64,000 nt of DNA, taken from the NCBI RefSeq assembly GCF_000720255.1, contig NZ_JOJE01000001.1, forward strand, positions 124,001 to 188,000, written 5' to 3'. Each line of letters opens with the position of its first letter. The stretch's first letter is position 1. The DNA is from Streptomyces griseus subsp. griseus. GTDB lineage: Bacteria > Actinomycetota > Actinomycetes > Streptomycetales > Streptomycetaceae. The notes beneath the pieces were generated by a model that was not told the origin of the DNA, did not search any database, and saw only the letters and a list, made by a program, of their open reading frames with translations. Positions 50,844 through 58,995 of this stretch are shown here, piece after piece. The translations under genes and the position numbers were made by a program.

Positions 50844-52024
50844 GCGACCGACGCCTCCAGCTCCTCTTCGATCTTCGCGAGCAGGCGCTCCTCGATGTCG
50901 TCCACACCGATGTGCTGGACCAGCTCGGCGAAGAAGCCGCGGACGACGAGGCGGCGGGCCTCGTGCTCCGGGATGCCGCGCGCCATCAGGTAGAAGAGCT
51001 GCTCGTCGTCGAAGCGGCCGGTGGCGGAGGCGTGGCCCGCGCCGACGATCTCGCCGGTCTCGATCTCGAGGTTCGGTACGGAGTCGACCCGCGCGCCGTC
51101 CGTGAGGACCAGGTTGCGGTTCATCTCGTACGTGTCGGTGCCCTCGGCCTTGGCCTCGATGAGGACGTCGCCGATCCACACGGCGTGCGCGTCGTCGCCC
51201 TGGAGCGCGCCCTTGTAGGCGACGTTCGACTTGCAGTGCGGGGTGTTGTGGTCGACCAGGAGGCGGTGCTCCTGGTGCTGGCCGGCGTCCGTGAAGTACA
51301 GGCCGTACAGCTCGGCCTCGCCTCCGGTGCCGGCGTACTGCACACGCGGGTGCAGGCGGACGACGTCGCCGCCGAAGGTCACGACGATCGACTTGAAGGT
51401 CGCGTCCCGGCCGACGAGGGCGTTGTGCTGGGCCACGTGGACGGCCTTGTCGTCCCAGTCCTGGACGGAGACGACGGTGAGCTTGGCGCCGTCGCCCAGG
51501 AGGTAGTCGACGTTGGCCGCGAGCACGGCGTCACCGGTGTGGTCGATGACGACGACGGCCTCGGCGAAGGCGCCCAGTTCGACGATCTGGTGGCCGTAGG
51601 CGACGCCGCCCTCGCCGTGCACGGCGATGCGGATCGGCTCGGTGAGCACCGTCTCCTTGGGGACGCTGACCACGCCGGCCTTCTCGAACGCGGAGTACGC
51701 CTGGGCGGCCACGCGGTCCACGGGAGTGCCGGCCTTGCCGAGCCGGGCGTCGTCGCGGCCGACGGCCTCGACGGTGACGCCCTCGGGGGCCTGAACGTCC
51801 ACCTTCACGCCGTCACCGGTGGCGACCGCGGTGCCGTCGTGCAGGCCGCGCAGCCGCTCCAGCGGGGTGAACCGCCACTCCTCCTCACGGCCGTGGGGGA
51901 CGGGGAAGTCCGCCACGTCGAAGGAGGGCGGCGCGCTCATGCGCGTGGCGACGGTCGACTCCGCGGCGACCGCGATCGAACCGGCGGTGGTGGAACCCAC
52001 CGGGATGCTCTGGGCGTCAGCCAT
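50840..52024 (-). CDS. sufD: SufD scaffold subunit
   Basis: A 394-residue beta-helix protein. FPVPHGREEEWRFTPLERLRGL is the SufD-specific N-terminus, and GHASATGRFDDEQLFYLMARGIPEHEARRLVVRGFFAEL is the conserved C-terminal core with the essential His. VDHNTPHCKSNVAYKGAL and DVLIEAKAEGTDTYEMNRNLVLT lie in the helix. It pairs with SufB and binds SufC. A 58-base gap separates it from sufB. Confidence 0.95.
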   Translation of the reverse strand: MADAQSIPVGSTTAGSIAVAAESTVATRMSAPPSFDVADFPVPHGREEEWRFTPLERLRGLHDGTAVATGDGVKVDVQAPEGVTVEAVGRDDARLGKAGTPVDRVAAQAYSAFEKAGVVSVPKETVLTEPIRIAVHGEGGVAYGHQIVELGAFAEAVVVIDHTGDAVLAANVDYLLGDGAKLTVVSVQDWDDKAVHVAQHNALVGRDATFKSIVVTFGGDVVRLHPRVQYAGTGGEAELYGLYFTDAGQHQEHRLLVDHNTPHCKSNVAYKGALQGDDAHAVWIGDVLIEAKAEGTDTYEMNRNLVLTDGARVDSVPNLEIETGEIVGAGHASATGRFDDEQLFYLMARGIPEHEARRLVVRGFFAELVQHIGVDDIEERLLAKIEEELEASVA

Positions 52025-52082
52025 GGCTGTCGTAGTGCTCGCTTTCTTACGTGAGTGGCTTGATGGGACGGCGGTGCGGGCC

Positions 52083-53504
52083 TTAGCCGACCGCGCCTTC
52101 CATCTGGAGCTCGATCAGCCGGTTGAGCTCGAGGGCGTACTCCATGGGCAGTTCCTTGGCGATCGGCTCGACGAAGCCGCGCACGATCATCGCCATCGCC
52201 TCGTCCTCGGAGAGACCACGGCTCATCAGGTAGAAGAGCTGGTCCTCGGAGACCTTGGAGACGGTCGCCTCGTGGCCCATGGAGACGTCGTCCTCGCGGA
52301 CGTCGACGTACGGGTAGGTGTCGGACCGCGAGATGGTGTCCACGAGCAGCGCGTCGCACAGCACGTTCGACTTGGAGCCCGGGGCACCCTCGCCGATCTC
52401 GATCAGACCACGGTAGGAGGTACGGCCGCCACCGCGCGCGACCGACTTCGACACGATGTTGGACGACGTGTTCGGGGCCATGTGGACCATCTTGGCGCCC
52501 GCGTCCTGGTGCTGGCCCTCGCCCGCGAAGGCGATGGAGAGGGTCTCGCCCTTGGCGTGCTCGCCCATCAGGTAGACGGCCGGGTACTTCATCGTCACCT
52601 TGGAGCCGATGTTGCCGTCGATCCACTCCATGGTCGCGCCCTCGTACGCCACGGCGCGCTTGGTGACCAGGTTGTAGACGTTGTTCGACCAGTTCTGGAT
52701 GGTCGTGTAACGGCAGCGGGCGTTCTTCTTGACGATGATCTCGACCACTGCGGAGTGCAGCGAGTCCGACTTGTAGATCGGGGCCGTACAGCCCTCGACG
52801 TAGTGCACGTAGGCACCCTCGTCGACGATGATCAGGGTCCGCTCGAACTGGCCCATGTTCTCCGTGTTGATACGGAAGTAGGCCTGGAGCGGGATCTCCA
52901 CGTGCACGCCCTTCGGCACGTAGATGAAGGAGCCGCCCGACCACACGGCGGTGTTCAGGGCCGCGAACTTGTTGTCACCGGCGGGGATGACGGTCCCGAA
53001 GTACTCCTTGAAGAGCTCCGGGTGCTCCTTCAGCGCGGTGTCGGTGTCCAGGAAGATGACGCCCTGCTCCTCCAGGTCCTCGCGGATCTGGTGGTAGACG
53101 ACCTCCGACTCGTACTGAGCGGCGACACCGGCCACGAGGCGCTGCTTCTCCGCCTCCGGGATGCCGAGCTTGTCGTAGGTGTTCTTGATGTCCTCGGGCA
53201 GCTCTTCCCAGGACGCCGCCTGCTTCTCCGTGGAGCGCACGAAGTACTTGATGTTGTCGAAGTCGATGCCGGAGAGGTCCGAGCCCCAGTTCGGCATGGG
53301 CTTCTTCGCGAAGAGCTTGAGGCCCTTCAGGCGGAGCTTGGTCATCCACTCCGGCTCGGACTTCTTCGAGGAGATGTCCTTGACGACGTCCTCGTTGATG
53401 CCGCGCTTGGCAGAGGCACCCGCCGTGTCGGAGTCGGCCCAGCCGTATTCGTACTTGCCCAGACCCTCGAGCTCAGGGTGGGCAGTCTCCGTGGGGAGAG
53501 TCAT
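52083..53504 (-). CDS. sufB: SufB scaffold subunit
   Basis: A 473-residue Fe-S scaffold protein. [45 protein letters not shown] (conserved Cys), [27 protein letters not shown] and [21 protein letters not shown] are typical. Its ATG overlaps the sufR stop, so sufR-sufB are coupled. Confidence 0.96.
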   Translation of the reverse strand: MTLPTETAHPELEGLGKYEYGWADSDTAGASAKRGINEDVVKDISSKKSEPEWMTKLRLKGLKLFAKKPMPNWGSDLSGIDFDNIKYFVRSTEKQAASWEELPEDIKNTYDKLGIPEAEKQRLVAGVAAQYESEVVYHQIREDLEEQGVIFLDTDTALKEHPELFKEYFGTVIPAGDNKFAALNTAVWSGGSFIYVPKGVHVEIPLQAYFRINTENMGQFERTLIIVDEGAYVHYVEGCTAPIYKSDSLHSAVVEIIVKKNARCRYTTIQNWSNNVYNLVTKRAVAYEGATMEWIDGNIGSKVTMKYPAVYLMGEHAKGETLSIAFAGEGQHQDAGAKMVHMAPNTSSNIVSKSVARGGGRTSYRGLIEIGEGAPGSKSNVLCDALLVDTISRSDTYPYVDVREDDVSMGHEATVSKVSEDQLFYLMSRGLSEDEAMAMIVRGFVEPIAKELPMEYALELNRLIELQMEGAVG

Positions 53505-54244
53505 GCGGGGTTCCTCCCGGCCGTGCTTGCAGATGCGTTGTGGGAAATCTTGGGGATGAACGTCGTGCAGACGCCGTCGCCGTGGGCGATGGTCGCCAGT
53601 CGCTGGACGTGCGTTCCGAGCAGCTCGGCGAAGATCTCCGTCTCCGCTTCGCACAGCTGGGGGAACTGCTCCGCCACATGGGCGACCGGGCAGTGGTGCT
53701 GGCAGAGCTGCTCACCCTGTTGCGGGAGGGGCGCGCTGCGCGCCGTAGCAGCGTACCCGTCGACGCTGAGGGCCTTGGCCAGGGCTTCGGCTCGCTGGTC
53801 CGGGGTGACGGACTCGATCGCCTTGCGGTAGGCGCGTGCCTGGGCGGTGATCCTGGCGCGGGCGAAGGCGACGACCGCCTCGCTCCCGCCCCCCTGCTCG
53901 GCGATCCAGCGCAGGGCGTCCGCGGCGAGCTTGTCGTAGGACTGGTCGAAGGCGTCGCGGCCGCAGTCCGTCAGGGCGAAGACCTTGGCGGGCCGACCGC
54001 GGGTGCGCGCCCCGTAGACCCGCTGTTCGCGGGCTTCCACGACGTCGTCGGTGACCAGTGCGTCGAGGTGCCGGCGTACGGCGGCCTGGGTCAGGCCCAG
54101 TCGTGCGGCGAGCTCGGCGACGGTCGACGGCCCGTGGTCCAGGATGGACCGCGCGACCCGGTTGCGTGTGGAACGCTCCCCGGTCGCCAGCTCCTCCTGC
54201 GGGGCCCCCGTGGGGGTCTCCCGAGCCGCTCCGACGTTTTTCAC
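53501..54244 (-). CDS. sufR: SufR, Fe-S-sensing repressor of the suf operon
   Basis: A 247-residue ArsR/DeoR-like regulator. The N-terminal winged helix is [34 protein letters not shown]. The C-terminal cluster-binding region has three Cys in [19 protein letters not shown] (C-x3-C-x12-C), fitting a [4Fe-4S] sensor. GTG 54244 is chosen although no ribosome site precedes it: a promoter-like TTGCCC-18-AACAAT ends six bases upstream, implying a leaderless transcript, and the CAAC-N6-GTTG operator abuts the start. ATGs at 54313 or 54316 would translate through the operator. Confidence 0.88.
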   Translation of the reverse strand: MKNVGAARETPTGAPQEELATGERSTRNRVARSILDHGPSTVAELAARLGLTQAAVRRHLDALVTDDVVEAREQRVYGARTRGRPAKVFALTDCGRDAFDQSYDKLAADALRWIAEQGGGSEAVVAFARARITAQARAYRKAIESVTPDQRAEALAKALSVDGYAATARSAPLPQQGEQLCQHHCPVAHVAEQFPQLCEAETEIFAELLGTHVQRLATIAHGDGVCTTFIPKISHNASASTAGRNPA

Positions 54245-54257
54245 AACGCCATTGTTG
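54244..54257. promoter_or_regulatory. SufR operator CAAC-N6-GTTG
   Basis: CAAC-GCCATT-GTTG, perfect inverted repeat touching the sufR GTG. It matches the CAAC-N6-GTTG palindrome that I recall as the SufR site in Streptomyces avermitilis. Its position over -13 to +1 explains autorepression of the whole operon. Confidence 0.75.
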
Positions 54258-54316
54258 CGTAATTCGTCGGGGACGGGCAAGCCGTGCCCCGGCCACCCGG
54301 CGGTGCCCTGCATCAC

Positions 54317-54330
54317 TTAGGCAAGCCTAA
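54317..54330. promoter_or_regulatory. Iron-box-like palindrome upstream of sufR
   Basis: TTAGGC-AA-GCCTAA, perfect 6-bp arms. The TTAGGC/GCCTAA halves resemble DmdR/IdeR iron boxes of actinobacteria, though the usual 19-bp box has a longer spacing. It lies 73-86 bases upstream of the sufR start and within 125 bases of the divergent acetyltransferase gene. Confidence 0.45.
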
Positions 54331-54351
54331 TTTGACCTGCGGAAAGGATCT

Positions 54352-54363
54352 TTGATCGATCAA
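54352..54363. promoter_or_regulatory. 12-bp perfect palindrome between sufR and aac genes
   Basis: TTGATCGATCAA, fully symmetric, in the divergent promoter region 78 bases upstream of the acetyltransferase start. Regulator unknown. Confidence 0.3.
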
Positions 54364-54440
54364 GGCGGCGGCAGCGCGCACCCGCCCGGTGCCCGCAAAC
54401 CGGTGGCGGCGCCGCACCACTTCGGGAACACTCCCGAACC

Positions 54441-55256
54441 ATGCCGACACCGCCTCCGACCGGCCCACTTGTCACCCGCGACACCCTCGCCGCACAGCTG
54501 CGCGAGTTGGGGATCCGCACCGGTGAGACCCTGCTCGTGCATTCCTCGCTGAGCTCACTCGGGTGGGTCTGCGGAGGGGCCGTCACGGTCGTCCACGGAC
54601 TGCTCGACGCCCTCGGCCCCGACGGCACCCTCGTTGTCCCCACCCAGAGCGGAGACCTGTCCGACCCGGCGCTGTGGAGCAATCCGCCGGTGCCCGAGGA
54701 GTGGTGGGAGCGGATCCGCTCGGCCATGCCGGTGTACGACCCGCTGATCACCCCCAGCCTGGGGGTCGGCGTGATCCCCGAGACCGTACGGCGCTGGCCG
54801 GGCGCCCTGCGCAGCGCCCACCCGCACACATCGTTCGCGGCGCTCGGCCCGCGCGCGACGGAGATCGTCGAGGGCCACGCCCCCGACTGCCGGCTCGGCG
54901 AGCACAGTCCGCTCGGCCGGCTGGAGCGGCTGGACGCCCGGGTGCTGCTGCTGGGCGCGGGCTACGACACCTGCACCAGCTTCCACCTCGCCGAGTACCG
55001 CGTTCCGGCCCCACGCGTCGAAGTGGGGCGACCGGCTCCCGGCGGCGGCTGGGAGGTGCTGACCGAGGTGTCGATCGACTCCGAGGGCTTCGACGAGCTG
55101 GGACACGACTTCGAGCGGGACCGCCCCGTCGTCCGCGGAAAGGTGGGCGCGGCCGACGTACGGCTGTTTCCGGTCAGGGACGCGGTGGCCTACGCGGAGC
55201 GGTGGCTCGCGCTGCACCGTCCCCGTGCGGAGGAGATCCTGCACCCGCCCGCCTGA
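54441..55256 (+). CDS. Aminoglycoside N(3)-acetyltransferase-like protein
   Basis: A 271-residue AAC(3)-family acetyl-CoA-dependent enzyme. ETLLVHSSLSSLGWVCGGA, DGTLVVPTQSGDLSDPALWSNPPVPEEW, RSAHPHTSFAALGPRA (catalytic His region), GEHSPLGRLERLDARVLLLGAGYDTCTSFHLAEY are the family blocks. It may protect against an aminoglycoside or act on another amine; chromosomal copies in Streptomyces are common and often cryptic. No operon partner. Confidence 0.88.
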   Translation: MPTPPPTGPLVTRDTLAAQLRELGIRTGETLLVHSSLSSLGWVCGGAVTVVHGLLDALGPDGTLVVPTQSGDLSDPALWSNPPVPEEWWERIRSAMPVYDPLITPSLGVGVIPETVRRWPGALRSAHPHTSFAALGPRATEIVEGHAPDCRLGEHSPLGRLERLDARVLLLGAGYDTCTSFHLAEYRVPAPRVEVGRPAPGGGWEVLTEVSIDSEGFDELGHDFERDRPVVRGKVGAADVRLFPVRDAVAYAERWLALHRPRAEEILHPPA

Positions 55257-55273
55257 TACGCCCGCCGCGTACC

Positions 55274-55279
55274 TAGACT
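55274..55279 (+). promoter_or_regulatory. -10 box of a leaderless ABC-transporter promoter
   Basis: TAGACT ends eight bases before the ATG at 55288 of the ABC ATPase gene, and no ribosome site is visible, so a leaderless transcript is likely. No good -35 is seen. Confidence 0.5.
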
Positions 55280-55287
55280 CTGGACCC

Positions 55288-56211
55288 ATGCGAACCGATC
55301 CCGTCGTCCAGGTGCGTGCCCTGGTGAAGCGGTACGGCACGAAGACCGCGGTGGACGGCCTCGATCTGATGGCCCAGCCGGGCCTGACCGCCGTGCTGGG
55401 CCCCAACGGCGCCGGCAAGACGACCACGGTCGAGACCTGTGAGGGGTACCGCAGGCCGGACTCCGGTACGGTACGCGTCCTGGGTCTCGACCCGGTCAGA
55501 CAGTCCGGTGAGCTGCGACCCCGGATCGGGGTGATGCTCCAGTCCGGCGGCGTCTACTCCGGTGCCCGCGCCGACGAGATGCTGCGGCACGTGGCCAAGC
55601 TGCACGCGCACCCGCTCGACGTGGACGTGCTCATCGAGCGCCTCGGGCTCGGCTCCTGCGGACACACCACCTACCGGCGCCTGTCCGGCGGCCAGCAGCA
55701 GCGGCTCGCGCTGGCGATGGCCGTGGTGGGGCGCCCGGAGCTGGTGTTCCTGGACGAGCCCACCGCCGGCCTCGACCCGCAGGCCCGCCGGGCCACCTGG
55801 GACCTCGTCCGGGACCTGCGCACCGACGGCGTCTCCGTGATCCTCACCACCCACTACATGGACGAGGCCGAGCAGCTCGCCGACGACGTGGCGATCATCG
55901 ACGCGGGCCGGGTCATCGCCCAGGGCTCCCCCGAGGACCTGTGCCGCGGCGGCGCCGAGAACACCCTGCGGTTCACGGGCCGCCCGGGCCTGGACGTCGG
56001 CTCCCTCCTCAAGGCCCTGCCCGCCGACTCCTCCGCCGCCGAACTGACCCCGGGCTCCTACCGGGTCACCGGCAAGGTCAATCCGCAGCTGCTCGCGACG
56101 GTCACCTCCTGGTGCGCCCAGCACGGCGTGATGCCGGACCGGATATCGGTGGAACGGCACACCCTGGAGGACGTTTTCCTGGAGCTGACGGGCAAGGAGT
56201 TGCGCTCATGA
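55288..56211 (+). CDS. ABC-2 exporter ATP-binding protein
   Basis: A 307-residue ATPase. Walker A GPNGAGKTTT (about residues 38-47), Q-loop LQSGGVY, signature LSGGQQQRLALAMA, Walker B LVFLDEPTAGLDP, switch His TTHYMDEAEQLADD; the C-terminal 80 residues are the DrrA-type extension ending LEDVFLELTGKELRS. ATG 55288 is set by the -10 box just upstream; a start at 55225 would overlap the previous gene. Forms an exporter with the permease at 56392. The last codons are copied twice downstream in a 92-bp tandem array. Confidence 0.92.
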   Translation: MRTDPVVQVRALVKRYGTKTAVDGLDLMAQPGLTAVLGPNGAGKTTTVETCEGYRRPDSGTVRVLGLDPVRQSGELRPRIGVMLQSGGVYSGARADEMLRHVAKLHAHPLDVDVLIERLGLGSCGHTTYRRLSGGQQQRLALAMAVVGRPELVFLDEPTAGLDPQARRATWDLVRDLRTDGVSVILTTHYMDEAEQLADDVAIIDAGRVIAQGSPEDLCRGGAENTLRFTGRPGLDVGSLLKALPADSSAAELTPGSYRVTGKVNPQLLATVTSWCAQHGVMPDRISVERHTLEDVFLELTGKELRS

Positions 56212-56303
56212 ATGCGGCCGACACATGCCCCTGCCGGGGGCCCGGGGGCCGCCCCCCGGGAAGACACAGCCTGGAGCTGACGGGCAAGGAGCTGCGCTCA
56301 TGA
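56208..56303 (+). CDS. Repeat-derived mini-ORF 1 (31 residues)
   Basis: Starts MNAADTCPCRGPGG and ends LELTGKELRS, borrowed from the ATPase C-terminus. Its ATG overlaps the ATPase stop and its stop overlaps mini-ORF 2. It is preceded by AAGGAG in the copied tail. Probably a translation relay rather than a functional peptide. Confidence 0.4.
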   Translation: MNAADTCPCRGPGGRPPGRHSLELTGKELRS

Positions 56304-56395
56304 ATGCGGCCGACACACGCCCCTGCCGGGGGCCCGGGGGCCGCCCCCCGGGAAGACACAGCCTGGAGCTGACGGGCAAGGAGCTGCGCTCATGA
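56300..56395 (+). CDS. Repeat-derived mini-ORF 2 (31 residues)
   Basis: Same as mini-ORF 1 except Cys7 is Arg (MNAADTRPCRGPGG). Stop overlaps the permease ATG at 56392, so coupling from ATPase to permease is kept through both inserted frames. Confidence 0.4.
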   Translation: MNAADTRPCRGPGGRPPGRHSLELTGKELRS

Positions 56396-57168
56396 CGACC
56401 ACCACCTCCGGCGCCTACGCTCCCCGGCCGGGCGCGGCACCGCTCCCCCGGATGATCGCCGCGCAGGCGGTGCTGGAGACGAAGATGCTGCTGCGCAACG
56501 GCGAGCAGTTGCTGCTGACGGTCGTGATCCCGACGCTGCTGCTGGTCCTGTTCAGCTCGGTGGACATCGTCGACACCGGCAAGGGCGAGGCCATCGACTT
56601 CCTCGCCCCCGGCATCCTGGCGCTCGCCGTGGTGTCGACCGCGTTCACCGGCCAGGCCATCGCGACGGGCTTCGAACGCCGGTACGGCGTCCTGAAGCGG
56701 CTGGCGTCCTCACCGCTGCCCCGTTGGGGCCTGATGACGGCCAAGACGGCATCCGTGCTGGTCACGGAGGTCCTCCAGGTCGTCCTGCTGACGGTGATCG
56801 CCTTCGCGCTGGGCTGGTCGCCGCACGGCAACCCGGCGGCCGTCCTGCTCCTGCTGATCCTCGGCACGGCCGCGTTCTCGGGGCTCGGGCTGCTGATGGC
56901 GGGCACCCTGAAGGCGGAGGCCACGCTGGCCGCCGCGAACCTCGTCTTCCTGCTGCTGCTGGTCGGCGGCGGAGTGATCGTCCCGCTGGACAAGTTCCCC
57001 TCGGGCATGCGGGACGTGCTGGCGCTGCTGCCGGTATCGGCTCTGTCGGACGGGCTGCGGGACGTACTCCAGCACGGGGCCGGCCTGCCGTGGGGCGATG
57101 TCGGGATCCTCGCCGTATGGGCGGTGGTGGGGCTCGCCGCCGCCGGCAAGTTCTTCCGCTGGGAGTAA
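56392..57168 (+). CDS. ABC-2 type exporter permease
   Basis: A 258-residue membrane protein with six helices: LLLTVVIPTLLLVLFSSV, ILALAVVSTAFTGQAIATGF, LQVVLLTVIAFALGW, VLLLLILGTAAFSGLGLLMAG, NLVFLLLLVGGGVIVPL and GILAVWAVVGLAAAGKFF. GFERRYGVLKRLASSPLPRWG is the usual cytoplasmic loop of DrrB-like permeases. Substrate unknown; ctaA follows after 55 bases, so a link to heme or respiratory biogenesis is possible. Confidence 0.9.
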   Translation: MTTTTSGAYAPRPGAAPLPRMIAAQAVLETKMLLRNGEQLLLTVVIPTLLLVLFSSVDIVDTGKGEAIDFLAPGILALAVVSTAFTGQAIATGFERRYGVLKRLASSPLPRWGLMTAKTASVLVTEVLQVVLLTVIAFALGWSPHGNPAAVLLLLILGTAAFSGLGLLMAGTLKAEATLAAANLVFLLLLVGGGVIVPLDKFPSGMRDVLALLPVSALSDGLRDVLQHGAGLPWGDVGILAVWAVVGLAAAGKFFRWE

Positions 57169-57223
57169 ACCCGCCATGGACGAACCGGACCCTCGTGAAA
57201 GCGTGCACAAGCGGCGGCCTACC

Positions 57224-58234
57224 ATGGACGGCGTGCCAAAGCTGACCCGCGCCGACGCCACCGCCGCCGTGCGCAACCCCCTCGCCTTCATCGCCGCACG
57301 CTGGACGCCGGATCCCCGGACGGTCCGGCGGGCGGCGCTCGCCGCGCTCGTCATGTCGGTGGTCATCGTCGTCACCGGCGGTGCCGTACGGCTGACCGGC
57401 TCGGGCCTCGGTTGCCCGACCTGGCCCAAGTGCACGGACGACTCGCTCACCGCCACCAGCGCGATGGGCTTCCACGGCGCCATCGAGTTCGGCAACCGCA
57501 TGCTGACGTACGTGCTGTGCGCGGCCGTCGGCTGGGCGATCATCGCGGCGCGCTCCGAGAAGCCGTACCGGCGCGGCCTGACCCGGCTGGGCTGGGCACA
57601 GTTCTGGATCGTGATGAGCAACGCGGTGCTCGGCGGCATCGTGGTGCTCGTCGGCCTGAACCCGTACACGGTCGCGGCGCACTTCGTGGCCACGTCGGCC
57701 CTGATCGCGGTCGCCACGGTGATGTGGCAGCGCACACGGGAGGGTGACGGGGAGCCCCGTGCGCTGGTCGGCAGGTCCGTGCAGCAGCTGGTCTGGTTCC
57801 TGGTCGCCGCCGCCGTTCTGCTGATCCTCGTCGGCACGGTCGTCACCGGCGCGGGGCCGCACGCGGGCGACTCCAGCGAGGTCGACCGCATGCCGCTGGA
57901 CTGGGAGACCGTCAGCAAACTGCACGCCGTGCTGGCGTGGATCGTGGTGACGCTGACCTTCGCCCTGTGGTTCGTCCTCAAGGCGGTCGACGCCCCGAAG
58001 GCGCCGCTGGCCCGCACCCGGGAGCTGTTCCTGGTGCTGCTCGCCCAGGGCGTCATCGGCTACGTCCAGTACTTCACCGACCTTCCCGAAGCGCTGGTCG
58101 GCCTGCACATGCTGGGATCCGCCGTGATGTGGATCTGGGTGGTGCGGGTGCTGCTGTCGCTGCGCGAACGGGCGGAGATCCCGGCCGGCCTGCCGGGCCC
58201 GTCCTCCGAGCCCGCGGTGGCCACGCGCGCGTGA
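57224..58234 (+). CDS. ctaA: Heme A synthase (CtaA/COX15)
   Basis: A 336-residue membrane enzyme oxidising heme O to heme A. Eight helices; GGAVRLTGSGLGCPTWPKC with the conserved Cys pair, GFHGAIEFGNRMLTYVL and AAHFVATSALIAVATVMW and KLHAVLAWIVVTLTF and GLHMLGSAVMWIW carry the heme-binding His residues. ATG 57224 is chosen for the N-terminus MDGVPKLTRADA; ATG 57176 would add 16 residues and cannot be ruled out. ctaB, the preceding step, is at 60589-61557. Confidence 0.9.
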   Translation: MDGVPKLTRADATAAVRNPLAFIAARWTPDPRTVRRAALAALVMSVVIVVTGGAVRLTGSGLGCPTWPKCTDDSLTATSAMGFHGAIEFGNRMLTYVLCAAVGWAIIAARSEKPYRRGLTRLGWAQFWIVMSNAVLGGIVVLVGLNPYTVAAHFVATSALIAVATVMWQRTREGDGEPRALVGRSVQQLVWFLVAAAVLLILVGTVVTGAGPHAGDSSEVDRMPLDWETVSKLHAVLAWIVVTLTFALWFVLKAVDAPKAPLARTRELFLVLLAQGVIGYVQYFTDLPEALVGLHMLGSAVMWIWVVRVLLSLRERAEIPAGLPGPSSEPAVATRA

Positions 58235-58235
58235 G

Positions 58236-58976
58236 TCATCCGTACGCCGAAACGAGCCGGTCGATGGCCGGCCCCAGGTAGGCCCGCGCCAGCTCGCCCC
58301 GGCGTGCCGTCCAGTCCTCGGTGCGCCGGGCCGGTTCCTCGTACCGGCGTCGTCGAATGTCGTCGACGACCTCGGTGGGCGCCCCGAGACCGGGCAGCAG
58401 CTCCAGTGCCTCCCGCTTGGAGATCAGGCGTGCCTCGCGCAGCGTGACGTCGGCACGGGCGAACGTCAGCAGCCCCAGGTCGACCCAGACGTCCTGCCGC
58501 CAGAGCCGTGCCTTGTCCACGGCGGGCCGCCAGAAGTCCCGCTGGTCACGCACGACGAAGGCCGCGAGCTCGCCGTCCGGCACCGGCGGGAGCAGCCCTG
58601 TCGGGGCCTCGCCGTACAGCACTCGGCCGAAGGCGTGCAGCTCACGGCGGGTGACCGGGGTGACGGGGCGGCGCATCACATGGTCGTGGGCCCAGGTCAG
58701 ATGCGGGTGCTCCGCGTCGGCCGATGTGCGGGGCGTGAGATAGCTGCAGTGCAGTTGGGGGGCGAGCGGCTCGGCGCGCAGCCCGCGGTGGAGCGCGACC
58801 ACACGGCGTACGGTGCGCAGCGTGATGGTCTCGGGCAGCACCGCGATCAGGTCCAGGTCGCTGCGGCCCTCCTGGTAGTCGCCCCCGGCGAGCGAGCCGT
58901 GGGCCCAGACGGCGGTGGGGCTCAGGGCCATCAGCCCATCGAGGAAACGGGCCGATAAGGCGTCGGTCTTCTGCAT
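58236..58976 (-). CDS. Nucleotidyltransferase-fold protein
   Basis: A 246-residue protein with the polymerase-beta-like motif AVWAHGSLAGGDYQEGRSDLDLIAVL (Gly-Ser, then DxD as DLDL). A helical C-terminal domain (WVDLGLLTFARADVTLREARLISKREALELL) resembles aminoglycoside nucleotidyltransferases, so it may adenylylate a small molecule. ATG 58976 is preferred; GTG 58994 would almost touch the stop of the upstream amidohydrolase gene. It converges with ctaA with one base between stops. Confidence 0.82.
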   Translation of the reverse strand: MQKTDALSARFLDGLMALSPTAVWAHGSLAGGDYQEGRSDLDLIAVLPETITLRTVRRVVALHRGLRAEPLAPQLHCSYLTPRTSADAEHPHLTWAHDHVMRRPVTPVTRRELHAFGRVLYGEAPTGLLPPVPDGELAAFVVRDQRDFWRPAVDKARLWRQDVWVDLGLLTFARADVTLREARLISKREALELLPGLGAPTEVVDDIRRRRYEEPARRTEDWTARRGELARAYLGPAIDRLVSAYG

Positions 58977-58995
58977 GAGGGCCAGTCTGTACACC

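Larger units (their letters stand above)
56179..56395 (+). repeat. 92-bp tandem repeat at the ATPase/permease junction
   Basis: The segment CTGGAGCTGACGGGCAAGG... begins at 56179, 56271 and 56363 (period 92). Two full units plus a third partial one end at the permease start. Each unit contains the last ten ATPase codons, an ATGA stop-start overlap, and a GC-rich spacer with hairpin CCCGGGGG-CCGC-CCCCCGGG. Copies differ at only a couple of bases (GAGTTG/GAGCTG, ACATGC/ACACGC), so the expansion is recent. Confidence 0.92.
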
